64,000 nucleotides of DNA. It comes from Alistipes indistinctus YIT 12060. Its GTDB lineage: Bacteria; Bacteroidota; Bacteroidia; Bacteroidales; Rikenellaceae. This document shows, one piece after another, positions 17,230 to 28,087 of this stretch. Position 1 is the first letter of the stretch. Each line of letters opens with the position of its first letter. The notes below the pieces were generated by a model that saw nothing but the letters and a program-made list of their open reading frames with translations, was not told the origin of the DNA and searched no databases. The stretch is from positions 2,666,001-2,730,000 of the forward strand of contig NZ_CP102250.1 in NCBI RefSeq assembly GCF_025144995.1, written 5' to 3'. A program made the position numbers and the translations under genes.

Positions 17230-17580
17230 ATGAATCTGACGTTGTTTGTTACCGTTTTGATTACGGCGGTGATGCTTGTCGTAGCGGCGCTGGGTATAGC
17301 CCTGCTCATTTCGCCCCGCTCGTTCAACAAGCAGAAGGGCGAAGCCTACGAATGCGGTATTCCCACGCGGGGTAAGTCGTGGATGCAGTTCAAGGTGGGC
17401 TACTACCTGTTCGCCATCCTTTTCCTGATGTTCGACGTCGAGGCCGTGTTCCTCTTCCCGTGGGCGGTGATCCTGCGTGAAGTGGGCGTAGAGGGCCTCG
17501 TAACGATCATCTTCTTCTTGTTTATCTTGGTTCTGGGTCTGGTTTACGCCTGGAGGAAAGGAGCTTTGGAATGGAAATAA
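17230..17580 (+). CDS. nuoA: NADH-quinone oxidoreductase subunit A
   Basis: The 116-residue protein has three transmembrane helices and the NuoA signature [20 protein letters not shown], followed by [15 protein letters not shown] with the conserved Asp-x-Glu pair. NuoA is part of the membrane arm of complex I near the quinone channel. It is the first gene of an eleven-gene nuo cluster and overlaps nuoB by ten bases. Confidence 0.97.
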   Translation: MNLTLFVTVLITAVMLVVAALGIALLISPRSFNKQKGEAYECGIPTRGKSWMQFKVGYYLFAILFLMFDVEAVFLFPWAVILREVGVEGLVTIIFFLFILVLGLVYAWRKGALEWK

Positions 17581-18179
17581 AGATCAAATCGATGAAATAC
17601 GAGGACTTCAGGGACAACGAATACCTGGAGACCTATGCAAAACTGCAGCAAGAGGGCGTGCCTGTCGCGATCGGCGTTCTGGACGAACTGATCAACTGGG
17701 GGCGTTCCAATTCGCTCTGGCCGCTGACGTTCGCTACGAGCTGCTGCGGTATCGAGTTCATGTCGGTCGGCGCCGCCCGGTATGACTTCGCCCGGTTCGG
17801 GTTTGAAGTGGCCCGCGCCAGCCCGCGCCAGGCCGACGTAATTATCGTTGCCGGTACGATCACGCACAAGATGGCGCCTGTGCTCAAACGGCTTTACGAC
17901 CAGATGGCCGAGCCGAAGTATGTGATCGCGATGGGGGCCTGCTCCATCTCCGGCGGTCCGTTCAAAAAGTCTTACCATGTGGTGCAGGGCGTCGATACGA
18001 TCATTCCGGTGGACGTTTATGTGCCGGGGTGTCCCCCGCGTCCCGAGTCGCTGTTGTACGGCATGATGCAGTTGCAGCGCAAAGTAAAGGCGCAGCGCTT
18101 CTTCGGCGGTGCGAACCGCAAGGAGAAGATGCCCGCAGAGTTGAAGGAAATGGAACAGGAAGGAGGCGACAATGAGTAA
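17571..18179 (+). CDS. nuoB: NADH-quinone oxidoreductase subunit B (N2 cluster)
   Basis: The 202-residue protein contains [23 protein letters not shown] with the tandem cysteines, then [10 protein letters not shown] and [13 protein letters not shown]. These supply the four ligands of the terminal iron-sulfur cluster N2 that reduces quinone. It lies in the peripheral arm. The start overlaps nuoA; the end overlaps the fused nuoCD start by eight bases, indicating translational coupling. Confidence 0.97.
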   Translation: MEIKIKSMKYEDFRDNEYLETYAKLQQEGVPVAIGVLDELINWGRSNSLWPLTFATSCCGIEFMSVGAARYDFARFGFEVARASPRQADVIIVAGTITHKMAPVLKRLYDQMAEPKYVIAMGACSISGGPFKKSYHVVQGVDTIIPVDVYVPGCPPRPESLLYGMMQLQRKVKAQRFFGGANRKEKMPAELKEMEQEGGDNE

Positions 18180-19800
18180 CCTGATACAAGATAAGATACT
18201 GGCACTGGCTCCCGCCGCGACGGTGAAAGAGGGCGAAGTGCTGACCGTGACGGTTCCGGCGGAGAATTTCCACGCCGTGGCGGAGATGCTGCGCGACGAC
18301 CGTGAGACGCAGTTCGATTTTCTGGTTTGCATGACCGGAGCCGACTGGGGCGAAACCCTCGGTGTGGTGTACCACCTGCGTTCGACTACGCTGGGCCACG
18401 AAGTGGTGCTGCGTATCGAGACGGCCGACCGTGAACATCCGGTTTTGCCCAGTGTATGCGACTTGTGGCATTCGGCCAACCTGAACGAGCGTGAAGTATA
18501 CGACTTCTACGGCATCCGGTTTACGGGCCATCCCGATATGCGCCGGCTGTACCTGCGCAACGACTGGGTCGGCTATCCTTTCCGCAAGGATTACGATGCG
18601 AACCCGGAGATCAATCCGGTACCGGAGACCAATGAACCGACCGAGGACGAGGCTCCCTGCTACGAGCTCAAGGACGGTAAGATCGAAAAGGGAGAACATG
18701 TGCTCTTCGACGAAGAGGAGTATGTGGTCAACATCGGCCCCCAGCACCCTGCGACGCACGGCGTACTGCGCTTCCGTACCTCGCTCGAGGGCGAGATCAT
18801 CAAGAAGATCGACGTGCATTGCGGTTATATCCACCGCGGTGCGGAGAAAATGTGCGAGAGCATGACCTATCCGCAGACGCTCTCGCTGACCGATCGTTTC
18901 GATTATCTGGGGGCGCATCAGAACCGCCATGCGCTTTGTATGTGTATCGAAAAGGCGATGCAGCTCGAGGTTCCCGCCCGTGCACAGTACATCCGCACGA
19001 TCATGGACGAGCTGCAGCGTATCGATTCGCACCTGCTGTTCTATGCCACGATGTGTATGGACATGGGCGGTCTGACACCGTTCTTTTACGGTTTCCGCGA
19101 CCGTGAAATGGTGCTCGATATTTTCGAGGGTACCACCGGCGGCCGCCTGATCCAGAATTACAATGTGATCGGAGGCGTGATGGCCGACCTGGCTCCCGAT
19201 TTCGTGGAGAAGGTTAAAAAATTCATCGCTTACCTGCCCGGTGTGCTGAAAGAGTACCACGCGGTATTTACCGGCAACGTGATCGCACAGCAGCGTCTCA
19301 AGGGCGTCGGCGTCCTTTCGAAGGAGGATGCGATCTCTTACGGTGCGACGGGTCCCACGGGCCGAGCTTCGGGGTGGGCCTGCGATGTGCGCAAGGTACA
19401 TCCTTACGGCGTTTACGACAAGGTAGAATTCAAAGAGGTAATCCATACCGAAGGCGACTCGTTCGCCCGCTACATGGTGCGTATGGAGGAGATCCTCGAG
19501 TCGCTGCACATTATCGAACAGCTGATCGACAACATCCCGGAGGGCGATTACGCTGCCAAAACCAAACCCATCATCCGCCTGCCGGAAGGGGAGTATTTCG
19601 CAAGCGTTGAAGCGCCCCGCGGCGAGTTCGGCGCGTATATCGAAAGCCGTGGCGACAAATACCCCTACCGCATGAAGTTCCGTTCGTCATGCCTGCCGCT
19701 GGTGTCGGTGGTAGACCCGCTTGCGCGCGGCGCGAAGATCGGCGACCTGATCGCGATCGGTGGGTCGCTCGACTATGTGGTACCCGACGTGGACCGCTAA
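18172..19800 (+). CDS. nuoCD: Fused NADH-quinone oxidoreductase subunits C and D
   Basis: In this 542-residue product, residues about 1-150 are NuoC (30 kDa type; [19 protein letters not shown] and [17 protein letters not shown]). From about 180 on it is NuoD (49 kDa type; [29 protein letters not shown], ending in the PRGEFGAYI segment). The quinone pocket His and Tyr are expected in the HPATHG and DYLG regions. C-D fusion occurs in several bacterial lineages including enterobacteria and Bacteroidetes. Together with NuoB and NuoI it makes the hydrogenase-like module of the peripheral arm. Confidence 0.96.
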   Translation: MSNLIQDKILALAPAATVKEGEVLTVTVPAENFHAVAEMLRDDRETQFDFLVCMTGADWGETLGVVYHLRSTTLGHEVVLRIETADREHPVLPSVCDLWHSANLNEREVYDFYGIRFTGHPDMRRLYLRNDWVGYPFRKDYDANPEINPVPETNEPTEDEAPCYELKDGKIEKGEHVLFDEEEYVVNIGPQHPATHGVLRFRTSLEGEIIKKIDVHCGYIHRGAEKMCESMTYPQTLSLTDRFDYLGAHQNRHALCMCIEKAMQLEVPARAQYIRTIMDELQRIDSHLLFYATMCMDMGGLTPFFYGFRDREMVLDIFEGTTGGRLIQNYNVIGGVMADLAPDFVEKVKKFIAYLPGVLKEYHAVFTGNVIAQQRLKGVGVLSKEDAISYGATGPTGRASGWACDVRKVHPYGVYDKVEFKEVIHTEGDSFARYMVRMEEILESLHIIEQLIDNIPEGDYAAKTKPIIRLPEGEYFASVEAPRGEFGAYIESRGDKYPYRMKFRSSCLPLVSVVDPLARGAKIGDLIAIGGSLDYVVPDVDR

Positions 19801-19830
19801 CCCAAGTTTAACCTGATAATTAAAACAAAT

Positions 19831-20907
19831 ATGTTTGATTTTTCAATCGTGACTCAATGGGTCGACACGCTGTTGCGGAGCTGGATGTCCCCGACGGCGG
19901 CCGTGATCGTTGAGTGTGTGCTGGTAGGGGTTTGCCTCTTGTTGGGTTATGCCGTGATCGCGCTGGCGCTGATCTACATTGAGCGTAAAGTCTGCGCATT
20001 CTTCCAGTGCCGCCTCGGGCCGAACCGCGTGGGACCCTATGGAGTGATCCAGAGCGTTGCCGACATGTTCAAGATGCTCATCAAGGAGATCATCCACATC
20101 AACCATATCGATAAGTTCCTGTTTGGTTTAGCACCTTATATCGTTATTATTTCCTCGGTGCTGGCATTCAGTTGTATTCCCTTTGCCAAGGGGCTGCAGG
20201 TGCTCGATTTCAATATCGGTATCTTCTTCCTGCTGGCCGTTTCGTCGATCGGTATCGTCGGAATCCTGCTGGCCGGATGGTCGAGTAATAACAAGTATAC
20301 GCTGATCGGCGCCATGCGAAGCGGTGCGCAGATGATCAGTTACGAGCTTTCGATCGGGCTTTCTATCCTGACGATGGTGATGCTCGCGGGCACGATGTCC
20401 CTTTCGGGGATCGTCGAGGCGCAGGCCGGAGGCTGGTTTATTTTCACGGGGCATATTCCCGCGATCATCGCATTCCTGATCTATATCATCGCCGGTACGG
20501 CCGAAACCAACCGCGGCCCGTTCGACCTTCCCGAGGCCGAATCGGAGCTGACCGCAGGTTACCATACCGAATATTCGGGTATGCACTTCGGATTCTTCTA
20601 CCTGGCCGAGTACCTGAACATGTTTATCGTCGCTTCGGTGGCCGCGACCCTCTTCTGGGGCGGCTGGATGCCGCTGCACATCTCGGGTTGGGACGGTTTC
20701 AACCAGGCGATGGACTACATTCCGTCGATTATCTGGTTCCTCGGCAAGGTCGCTGTGATGATCTTCATCATCATGTGGTTCAAGTGGACTTTCCCCCGCC
20801 TGAGGATCGACCAGCTCCTGAAACTCGAATGGAAGTACCTGCTGCCGATCAACCTGATCAATTTGTTGCTGATGGCGCTGATTATTGTCTTCGGTTTACA
20901 TTTTTAA
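19831..20907 (+). CDS. nuoH: NADH-quinone oxidoreductase subunit H
   Basis: The 358-residue, eight-helix membrane protein carries the NuoH signatures [20 protein letters not shown] and [20 protein letters not shown] plus [18 protein letters not shown]. NuoH joins peripheral and membrane arms and forms the floor of the quinone chamber. A 30-base gap separates it from nuoCD. Confidence 0.97.
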   Translation: MFDFSIVTQWVDTLLRSWMSPTAAVIVECVLVGVCLLLGYAVIALALIYIERKVCAFFQCRLGPNRVGPYGVIQSVADMFKMLIKEIIHINHIDKFLFGLAPYIVIISSVLAFSCIPFAKGLQVLDFNIGIFFLLAVSSIGIVGILLAGWSSNNKYTLIGAMRSGAQMISYELSIGLSILTMVMLAGTMSLSGIVEAQAGGWFIFTGHIPAIIAFLIYIIAGTAETNRGPFDLPEAESELTAGYHTEYSGMHFGFFYLAEYLNMFIVASVAATLFWGGWMPLHISGWDGFNQAMDYIPSIIWFLGKVAVMIFIIMWFKWTFPRLRIDQLLKLEWKYLLPINLINLLLMALIIVFGLHF

Positions 20908-20919
20908 ACATGACGAGCT

Positions 20920-21387
20920 ATGACATTTAAAGAATACATCACTTCATTTTTCAGCGGCCTGCGCTCCCTGCTGGTGGGTATGGGCACCACGATCAAGGTC
21001 TTTTTCCGGCGCAAGACGACGGAGCAGTACCCCGAAAATCGTGCCACGCTGAAGATTTCGGACCGCTTCCGCGGCGAGCTGGTCATGATCCACAACGACA
21101 AGAACGAGCATCGTTGCGTTGCCTGCGGCATCTGCCAGATGAACTGTCCCAACGGAACGATCAATGTCGTCACCAAGCAGGTGACCGACGAGGAGACGGG
21201 TAAGGCCCGCAAGGTACTCGACCGTTACGAATACGATCTGGGCAGCTGCCTTTTCTGCCAGTTGTGCGTGCGTACCTGCCCGCACGATGCGATTAAGTTC
21301 ATCAATACTTACGAGCACGCCGTCTTCACGCGCGGCAAACTGCGCGAGCAGCTCAATCACGAAGGTTCAACTCTTGCAAAAAAATAG
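20920..21387 (+). CDS. nuoI: NADH-quinone oxidoreductase subunit I (two 4Fe-4S clusters)
   Basis: The 155-residue protein contains two ferredoxin motifs, CVACGICQMNCPNG and CLFCQLCVRTCPHD (each Cx2Cx2Cx3CP), which bind clusters N6a and N6b that pass electrons to N2. The spacer between the motifs is longer than usual because of an acidic/basic insert (TKQVTDEETGKARK). Confidence 0.96.
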   Translation: MTFKEYITSFFSGLRSLLVGMGTTIKVFFRRKTTEQYPENRATLKISDRFRGELVMIHNDKNEHRCVACGICQMNCPNGTINVVTKQVTDEETGKARKVLDRYEYDLGSCLFCQLCVRTCPHDAIKFINTYEHAVFTRGKLREQLNHEGSTLAKK

Positions 21388-21393
21388 ACGTCT

Positions 21394-21909
21394 ATGGAAC
21401 TTACATCACAACAGATAGTCTTCTTTATCCTTGCCGCGGTGATTTTGGTCTGCTCGGTACTGACCGTCACTACGCGCCGGATCCTGAGGGCGGCGACCTA
21501 CCTGCTTTTCGTGCTTTTCGCCACGGCAGGCCTCTATTTTCAAATGAACTATTCGTTCCTCGGTGCGGTACAGCTCACCATCTATGCGGGCGGCATCATC
21601 GTGCTGTACGTATTCTCGATCCTGCTGACCAGTTCCGATGCGGATAAGAAGGAGCCGCTGCGCAACCGCCGCAAGGTGGCCGGCCTGGCCGCTTCGGCCG
21701 TGGGCGTCGCGCTGAGCCTCTTCCTGTTGCTGACACATACCTTCCCGGCCGTTTATGCGTTGCCGGAGACGGAGCTGCCGATGAAGGCGATCGGTTATAC
21801 GATGATGGGCACCGGCAAGTACCAGTACCTGTTGCCGTTCGAGCTGGTGAGTATCCTGCTGCTGGCCTGCATCATCGGAGGAATTATGATTGCACGAAAA
21901 AGACAATAA
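21394..21909 (+). CDS. nuoJ: NADH-quinone oxidoreductase subunit J
   Basis: The 171-residue protein has five predicted membrane helices, with the NuoJ pattern RRILRAATYLLFVLFATAGLYF and AVQLTIYAGGIIVLYVFSI. The latter is the glycine-rich pi-bulge helix of the family. It sits six bases after nuoI and four before nuoK. Confidence 0.95.
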   Translation: MELTSQQIVFFILAAVILVCSVLTVTTRRILRAATYLLFVLFATAGLYFQMNYSFLGAVQLTIYAGGIIVLYVFSILLTSSDADKKEPLRNRRKVAGLAASAVGVALSLFLLLTHTFPAVYALPETELPMKAIGYTMMGTGKYQYLLPFELVSILLLACIIGGIMIARKRQ

Positions 21910-21912
21910 GCT

Positions 21913-22221
21913 ATGATACCAATGCAGTTTTACCTGATCGTCAGCGCGGTGATGCTTTTCGCGGGCATCTACGGTTTCATCACGCGCCGCAACCTGCTGG
22001 CCATCCTTATCTCGATTGAGTTGATCCTCAATGCGGTGAACATCAACTTCGCGGTGTTCAACCATTATCTCTATCCCGGTGCGCTCGAAGGGCTCTTCTT
22101 CGCGCTGTTTTCCATTGCCGTGGCCGCTGCCGAAACGGCCGTCGCCATCGCCATCATCATCAATATTTACCGGAATATCCGCAATATTGAGGTGAAGAAA
22201 CTCAACGAACTGAAAGACTAA
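21913..22221 (+). CDS. nuoK: NADH-quinone oxidoreductase subunit K
   Basis: The 102-residue, three-helix protein has the NuoK features GFITRRNLLAILISIELILNAVN and AVAAAETAVAIAIIINIYRN. Their membrane glutamates (ISIE and AAAE) correspond to the proton-channel residues. It forms an antiporter-like half channel with NuoJ. The start chosen is 21913; MIPMQF leaves a second Met three codons later. Confidence 0.96.
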   Translation: MIPMQFYLIVSAVMLFAGIYGFITRRNLLAILISIELILNAVNINFAVFNHYLYPGALEGLFFALFSIAVAAAETAVAIAIIINIYRNIRNIEVKKLNELKD

Positions 22222-22235
22222 ACCGAAAATAGAAG

Positions 22236-24146
22236 ATGGAATATACGATACTCATCCTGATCCTGCCGTTGCTGAGTTTCCTCTGCCTCGGCCTGCTGGG
22301 TACCAAGCTCCGGCCGTTCGTTTCGGGCTGCATCGGTTCGATCGTGCTGGCTGCGGTCGCTGCGATGTCCTATACGGTAGCGGCGCAGTACTTTTCGACG
22401 GCACGCGTCGACGGCATCTACCAGCCGTGGACGGTGTTCAACGTCGAGTGGCTCGGTTTCACGCAGAACCTGCACATCGACCTGGGCATCCTGCTCGATC
22501 CGATTTCGGTGATGATGCTGGTGGTCATCTCCACCGTGTCGCTGATGGTACATATCTACAGCCTCGGCTACATGAAAGGCGAGGTGGGCTTCCAGCGTTA
22601 TTACGCATTCCTGTCGCTGTTCACCTTTTCGATGCTGGGGCTGGTCGTGGCCACCAATATTTTCCAGATGTACATTTTCTGGGAGTTGGTGGGCGTTTCC
22701 TCCTACCTGCTCATCGGGTTCTACTATACGAAGCCCGAGGCGATCGCCGCATCGAAAAAGGCTTTTATCGTGACGCGATTCGCCGATATGTTCTTCCTGA
22801 TCGGTATCCTGCTCTTATCGTACTTTACCCAGACATTCAACTTCGGGGAAATTACCTCGAGCGCAGCCGGTAACGGCAGCATCTTCGCAGGAGCTGCGGG
22901 CAAGACCTTCATGGGGTGCTCGGTGATGGCCTGGGCGATGGCGCTGATCTTTATCGGCGGTGCCGGTAAATCGGCGATGTTCCCGCTGCATATCTGGCTG
23001 CCCGACGCGATGGAAGGTCCGACCCCGGTATCGGCGCTGATCCATGCCGCGACGATGGTCGTGGCCGGCGTCTACCTGGTCGCACGCCTCTTTCCGGTGT
23101 ATTACTTCCAGACTCCCGAGGTGCTCGTGGGCATTGCGGTGGTCGGAGCGTTCACCTCGCTGTTCGCGGCGGTGATCGCCTGTGTGCAGACCGACATCAA
23201 GCGCGTGCTCGCCTTCTCGACCATTTCGCAGATCGGTTTCATGATGGTGGCCCTCGGCGTATCGGGTTACGGCGGACACCACGGCCTCGGTTACATGGCC
23301 GGTATGTTCCACCTCTTCACGCATGCTATGTTCAAGGCGCTGCTGTTCCTCGGTGCCGGTGCGATCATCCATGCCGTACACAGCAACGAAATGAGCCACA
23401 TGGGCGGCCTGCGCAAACAGCTTCCCATTACGCACATCACCTTCCTGATCGCCTGCCTCGCGATTGCGGGTATTCCGCCCTTCTCGGGCTTCTTCAGCAA
23501 GGACGAAATCCTCTCTGCGGCATTCATGTTCAGTCCTGCGATGGGCTGGGTGATGACCTTCATCGCTGCGCTGACGGCCTTCTATATGTTCCGTCTTTAC
23601 TATCGTATTTTCTGGGGCACTCCTTCGGAGCACGAGCATACGCCGCATGAAGCCCCCGGTACGATGACCACGCCGCTGATTATTCTCGCTGCCATTACCT
23701 GTGTGGCCGGATTTATACCTTTCGGTAAATTCGTTACCAGCGACGGAGCGCCTTACATCATCCACCTCGATCCGGCCGTGGCCATCACCAGCGTAGTGAT
23801 CGCCTGCATTTCGATCGGTATCGCGACGTGGTTCTACCGCCGCCAGAATCCGATTCCCGGCAAACTCGAATCTACTTTCAAAGGACTCTATACCGCAGCT
23901 TATCACCGTTTCTATATCGATGAGGTATATATGTTCGTCACCAAGAAGATTATCTTCGGCGGGATTTGTTCGGGTATCGCCTGGTTCGACCGCCATGTGG
24001 TGGACGGCTCGCTCAACGGCATCGCCGCGGTTACGCAGCGCCTCTCGCTGGCTATTCGCGGCCTGCAGTCCGGCCAGGTACAGTGGTATGCTTATGTATT
24101 CCTGATCGGCACGCTGGCGCTGACGATCCTGATCGTGTTTTGTTAA
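22236..24146 (+). CDS. nuoL: NADH-quinone oxidoreductase subunit L
   Basis: The 636-residue antiporter-like subunit has the MrpA/NuoL core: FWELVGVSSYLLIGFYY (channel Glu), GKSAMFPLHIWLPDAMEGPTPVSA (Lys) and HLFTHAMFKALLFLGAG. The C-terminal part is the long lateral helix plus last transmembrane helix that clamp the other pump subunits. It translocates protons or possibly sodium; the ion cannot be told from sequence. Confidence 0.97.
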   Translation: MEYTILILILPLLSFLCLGLLGTKLRPFVSGCIGSIVLAAVAAMSYTVAAQYFSTARVDGIYQPWTVFNVEWLGFTQNLHIDLGILLDPISVMMLVVISTVSLMVHIYSLGYMKGEVGFQRYYAFLSLFTFSMLGLVVATNIFQMYIFWELVGVSSYLLIGFYYTKPEAIAASKKAFIVTRFADMFFLIGILLLSYFTQTFNFGEITSSAAGNGSIFAGAAGKTFMGCSVMAWAMALIFIGGAGKSAMFPLHIWLPDAMEGPTPVSALIHAATMVVAGVYLVARLFPVYYFQTPEVLVGIAVVGAFTSLFAAVIACVQTDIKRVLAFSTISQIGFMMVALGVSGYGGHHGLGYMAGMFHLFTHAMFKALLFLGAGAIIHAVHSNEMSHMGGLRKQLPITHITFLIACLAIAGIPPFSGFFSKDEILSAAFMFSPAMGWVMTFIAALTAFYMFRLYYRIFWGTPSEHEHTPHEAPGTMTTPLIILAAITCVAGFIPFGKFVTSDGAPYIIHLDPAVAITSVVIACISIGIATWFYRRQNPIPGKLESTFKGLYTAAYHRFYIDEVYMFVTKKIIFGGICSGIAWFDRHVVDGSLNGIAAVTQRLSLAIRGLQSGQVQWYAYVFLIGTLALTILIVFC

Positions 24147-24169
24147 CGGATAAAATATAAAGACTGGAT

Positions 24170-25663
24170 ATGAACTTCTTATCGTTATTTGTGCTGATAC
24201 CCATCCTGATGCTCGGCGGGCTGTTCCTTTCCCGCAACATGAAGCAGATCCGTTGGGTAGCTGCTACGGGAGCCTCGCTACTGCTGGTGCTCTCGGTCGT
24301 GCTGACGTTCCTCTTCCTGGGTGAACGCGCCGCCGGGAACGATGCCGAAATGCTTTTCATGGCCGAAATGCCGTGGTTCACGCCGCTCAATATCAATTAT
24401 TCTGTCGGGGTAGACGGAATTTCGGTAGCGATGCTGCTGCTTTCGTCGGTGATTGTGTTCACGGGTGTGTTTGCGTCGTGGAAGATCGATCCGCTGCCCA
24501 AAGAGTTTTTCTTGTGGTTCTGCCTGCTCTCGACGGGGGTTTACGGCTTTTTCATTTCGATCGACCTCTTCACGATGTTCCTCTTCTATGAAGTGGCGCT
24601 GATCCCGATGTACCTGCTGATCGGGGTGTGGGGCACGGGCCGCAAGGAATACTCGGCCATGAAGCTGACCCTGATGCTGATGGGCGGTTCCGCGCTGTTG
24701 CTGGTGGGTATCCTCGGTATCTATTTCTTCACCGGTGCCGAAAGCGGTTACTACACGATGAACCTTCTGGAGATCGCCCGGGGAACCATTCCCGTAGGCG
24801 TGCAATATTACTTATTCCCGCTGACTTTCATCGGTTTCGGCGTGTTGGGAGCGCTTTTCCCGTTCCACACCTGGTCTCCCGACGGTCACGCTTCGGCTCC
24901 TACGGCGGTGTCGATGCTCCATGCGGGGGTGCTGATGAAGCTGGGCGGTTACGGCTGCTTCCGGGTTGCGATCTACCTGATGCCTGAAGCTGCAAATGAA
25001 CTGGCGTGGATCTTCCTGATCCTGACCGGGATCAGCGTTGTATACGGAGCTTTCTCCGCCTGCGTACAGACCGACCTCAAGTATATCAACGCCTACTCTT
25101 CGGTGAGTCACTGTGGTTTGGTTCTCTTTGCGATCCTGATGCTGAACCAGACGGCGATGACCGGTGCCGTGTTGCAGATGCTCTCGCACGGTCTGATGAC
25201 GGCCCTCTTCTTCGCACTGATCGGTATGATCTACGGACGTACGCACACGCGTGACATCCGCGAGATGGGCGGCCTGATGAAAATCATGCCGTTCCTCGGT
25301 GTGTGCTACGTGATTGCGGGTCTCGCATCGCTCGGCCTCCCGGGCCTGAGCGGTTTCGTGGCCGAAATGACCGTTTTTGTCGGTTCGTTCGAACATCACG
25401 ATACATTCCATCGCGTGCTGACCATCGCGGCCTGCACATCGATCGTCATCACCGCGGTTTATATCCTGCGCGTGGTGGGCAAGCTGCTTTACGGCAAAGT
25501 ATACGACCAGCATCACCTGACGCTTACCGATGCCGTATGGTACGAGCGTTTCTCGGTCGTGACGCTGATCGTTGCGATTGCCGGTCTGGGTATGATGCCG
25601 TTGTGGGTGTCGGACATGATCCAGCAGAGCCTCTTACCCGTAATTGAACAATTAACCCGATAA
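24170..25663 (+). CDS. nuoM: NADH-quinone oxidoreductase subunit M
   Basis: The 497-residue antiporter-like subunit has LFYEVALIPMYLLIGVWG (channel Glu), GVLGALFPFHTWSPDGHASAPTA and MLHAGVLMKLGGYG. These are the core motifs of NuoM. It follows nuoL after 23 bases and precedes nuoN by six bases in the same operon. Confidence 0.97.
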   Translation: MNFLSLFVLIPILMLGGLFLSRNMKQIRWVAATGASLLLVLSVVLTFLFLGERAAGNDAEMLFMAEMPWFTPLNINYSVGVDGISVAMLLLSSVIVFTGVFASWKIDPLPKEFFLWFCLLSTGVYGFFISIDLFTMFLFYEVALIPMYLLIGVWGTGRKEYSAMKLTLMLMGGSALLLVGILGIYFFTGAESGYYTMNLLEIARGTIPVGVQYYLFPLTFIGFGVLGALFPFHTWSPDGHASAPTAVSMLHAGVLMKLGGYGCFRVAIYLMPEAANELAWIFLILTGISVVYGAFSACVQTDLKYINAYSSVSHCGLVLFAILMLNQTAMTGAVLQMLSHGLMTALFFALIGMIYGRTHTRDIREMGGLMKIMPFLGVCYVIAGLASLGLPGLSGFVAEMTVFVGSFEHHDTFHRVLTIAACTSIVITAVYILRVVGKLLYGKVYDQHHLTLTDAVWYERFSVVTLIVAIAGLGMMPLWVSDMIQQSLLPVIEQLTR

Positions 25664-25669
25664 CGTCCT

Positions 25670-27088
25670 ATGGATTACAGTAGTTTTTTGGAGATGAAAG
25701 CGGAGCTGTCACTCGTCGCGGTGATGGTGATCCTGTTGATATACGACCTGTTCGCCGGGGAAAAGGGCATGCGCTGGTTCCAGCCGCTGGCCTGTATCCT
25801 GGTGGCCGCCCAGATCCTCTATAACATTGTTCCTACGGGCAATGTCGAGATTCTCGGCGGGATGTACCAGTCCACTCCGATGGCGAGCGTTCTCAAAACC
25901 ATCCTCACGATCGGTACGTTGATCGTCTTCCTGCAGGCCCGTAATTGGCTCGAAAGGGATGCTATTATCCGGCGCGGGGAGTTCTATTTCCTGACGCTCT
26001 CTACGCTGTTGGGTATGTATTTCATGATTTCGGCGGGCAATTTCATGCTTTTCTATTTAGGGCTGGAAACCGCGTCGATCCCGATGGCTACGCTCGTGGC
26101 TTTCGATAAGTACAAGCACAAATCGGCCGAAGCCGGTGCGAAATATATCCTGAACGCCGCCTTTGCATCGGGTTTGTCGCTGTACGGCCTGTCGCTGCTT
26201 TACGGTACGACCGGAACGCTCTATTTCGCCGACATCCCGATGATGCTCGACGGCAGCGCACTGCAGATCATGGCGATGATTTTCTTCCTCGTGGGCCTTT
26301 TCTTCAAGATTTCGCTTGTGCCGTTCCACCTCTGGACGCCGGACGTCTACGAAGGTGCGCCGACGAGCGTGACCGCTTACCTGTCTGTCATCTCGAAAGG
26401 TGCGGGAGCATTCGTGCTGCTGACGATCCTGATCAAGGTGTTCGCCCCCTTCGTACTGCAATGGCAGGCGATGCTATACGGGCTGATCATCCTGACGATC
26501 ACCGTGGCCAACCTTTTTGCGATCCGCCAGAAGAACCTCAAGCGTTTCCTCGCTTACTCATCGGTGTCACAGGCCGGTTACATCATGCTGGGCGTGATCG
26601 GCGGCAACCCGCTGGGCATGACCGCACTGGTGTATTATGTACTGGTCTATCTGGTTTCGAACCTCGCTGCATTCGGCGTGATTTCGGCTGTGGAGTACAA
26701 GACCGGTAAGGTGACGATGGACGATTACAACGGCCTGTACCAGACCAACCCGAAGTTGAGTTTCGTGATGATGATCGCGCTCTTTTCGTTGGCCGGTATT
26801 CCGCCGTTCGCCGGGTTCTTCAGTAAGTTCTTCATTTTCGTGTCGGCCGCTCAGATGGGCTTCTACGTATTGGTGTTCATCGCACTGCTCAATACGATTA
26901 TCTCGCTCTACTACTACCTGTTGGTGGTTAAGGCGATGTTCATCAACAAAAACGACGCGCCGATCGAAAAATTCCGCAGCGACAATTACATGCGCCTCAG
27001 CCTCGTGGTCTGCAGCGCCGGTATTATCCTGCTGGGTATTCTGAGCGTGGTGTACGACAGTCTGGTTCCGCTGAGCTTCGGCATGTAG
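25670..27088 (+). CDS. nuoN: NADH-quinone oxidoreductase subunit N
   Basis: The 472-residue antiporter-like subunit contains [18 protein letters not shown] (channel Glu), [21 protein letters not shown] (Lys region) and [19 protein letters not shown]. It closes the nuo cluster and is followed by a strong hairpin terminator at 27192-27240. No nuoE, nuoF or nuoG is present between nuoB and nuoN or right after, so the NADH-binding module is missing from the locus. The physiological donor may be ferredoxin, flavodoxin or a separately encoded dehydrogenase. Confidence 0.97.
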   Translation: MDYSSFLEMKAELSLVAVMVILLIYDLFAGEKGMRWFQPLACILVAAQILYNIVPTGNVEILGGMYQSTPMASVLKTILTIGTLIVFLQARNWLERDAIIRRGEFYFLTLSTLLGMYFMISAGNFMLFYLGLETASIPMATLVAFDKYKHKSAEAGAKYILNAAFASGLSLYGLSLLYGTTGTLYFADIPMMLDGSALQIMAMIFFLVGLFFKISLVPFHLWTPDVYEGAPTSVTAYLSVISKGAGAFVLLTILIKVFAPFVLQWQAMLYGLIILTITVANLFAIRQKNLKRFLAYSSVSQAGYIMLGVIGGNPLGMTALVYYVLVYLVSNLAAFGVISAVEYKTGKVTMDDYNGLYQTNPKLSFVMMIALFSLAGIPPFAGFFSKFFIFVSAAQMGFYVLVFIALLNTIISLYYYLLVVKAMFINKNDAPIEKFRSDNYMRLSLVVCSAGIILLGILSVVYDSLVPLSFGM

Positions 27089-27191
27089 GCCGTACCCGTG
27101 CGGTGTCGGTATTCGTCCGGGAGATTTCCGGTATACCGTCATCGTTTTCTGATAACATAGTTTTACCGACTGTTTGAGTGCAGCCTGTATA

Positions 27192-27240
27192 ATAAAGATA
27201 ACGCCCCGGAATGAATTGCATTCCGGGGCGTTATCTTTAT
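27192..27240. terminator. Bidirectional terminator between nuoN and phoU
   Basis: A near-perfect inverted repeat of 22 bp: an AT-rich base (ATAAAGATAA / TTATCTTTAT) and a GC-rich core (CGCCCCGGAATG / CATTCCGGGGCG) around a five-base loop. It serves convergent genes on both sides. Confidence 0.9.
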
Positions 27241-27327
27241 CGTTGCTTCGTGTCTAAAGGTTCGGCTGTATCTGCCCACATGACCGGATGAGGGCCGGGT
27301 CGGCCTTTTTGTCCTTGTCTCTTGGGG

Positions 27328-28002
27328 TTATTGTTCGTCCTGGGTGTGCAGGTGTTTCATCACTTTAGCATCCAGGTAGAAAATGATGTCCTCGGCGATG
27401 TTGTTGCAACGGTCGCCGATACGTTCGATACGCCGGATGGCCGAATGCAGATAGAGGCCGTCCAAGATTGCGTCCGGGTTCTGTTCCATGTAGGTGGCCA
27501 GCCGGTGTACATTTTCGGTGTTGAGCCGGTCCACGACGGTGTCTTTGGCGAATACCTTTCCTGCCATGTGGCTGTCTTCGTTCGCGAGTGCCGATTTGCA
27601 GAGTTTGAGCATGCAGATCACCTCGTCGAACATTTCGCGGATCTGTAGTTGTCCGAGTAGTTCGGTATTGATCTTTTCGGTCTGGTTGTGGATGACGAAG
27701 TGTGCGATGCCGTCTGCGAAGTCGCCGATTCGTTCGAGGTTGTTGTTGATTTTGATGATCGAAAGGATCATCCGCAGGTCGACGGCTACGGGCGTGAGCA
27801 ATGCGAAAAAGTTTTCACACTCCCGATCCACGGTCAATTCGTAGGAATCGACCAGCTTTTCGCGGCTGGTGATCTCGTGCGCGAGTTCTTTGTTACCGTC
27901 GAGCAGTGCGGCGGATGACTTCTCCACCTGGCTTTGCACGAGGCTCCACATCTCGGCCAGGGATTTTTTGATGTTGCGGATCGAATCTTCGGTATGTTTC
28001 AT
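27328..28002 (-). CDS. phoU: Phosphate signalling/transport regulator PhoU
   Basis: The 224-residue all-helical protein has two PhoU repeats. The first contains DSYELTVDRECENFFALLTP and VDLRMILSIIKINNNLERIGDFA; the second contains KDTVVDRLNTENVHR and SAIRRIERIGDRCNNIAEDI. The E-R-I-G-D motifs bind metal clusters. PhoU dampens Pho signalling when phosphate is plentiful and restrains Pst transport. It is the last gene of a pstSCAB-phoU group, 85 bases after pstB. Confidence 0.96.
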   Translation of the reverse strand: MKHTEDSIRNIKKSLAEMWSLVQSQVEKSSAALLDGNKELAHEITSREKLVDSYELTVDRECENFFALLTPVAVDLRMILSIIKINNNLERIGDFADGIAHFVIHNQTEKINTELLGQLQIREMFDEVICMLKLCKSALANEDSHMAGKVFAKDTVVDRLNTENVHRLATYMEQNPDAILDGLYLHSAIRRIERIGDRCNNIAEDIIFYLDAKVMKHLHTQDEQ

Positions 28003-28087
28003 AGCGGTCGGTTTTTTGATGGGAAGGTATCGGCGGATTTGGGATACAGCTGGGGTGTCTGTCCTGTCGGGGACGATTTTGGGGGGA

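Noticed and set aside
17544-19509. Long minus-strand frames opposite nuoBCD
   Set aside because: The plus strand encodes conserved complex I subunits; the frames are shadows.
22815-23996. 393-codon minus-strand frame opposite nuoL
   Set aside because: His/Arg/Glu-rich shadow of a membrane protein gene.
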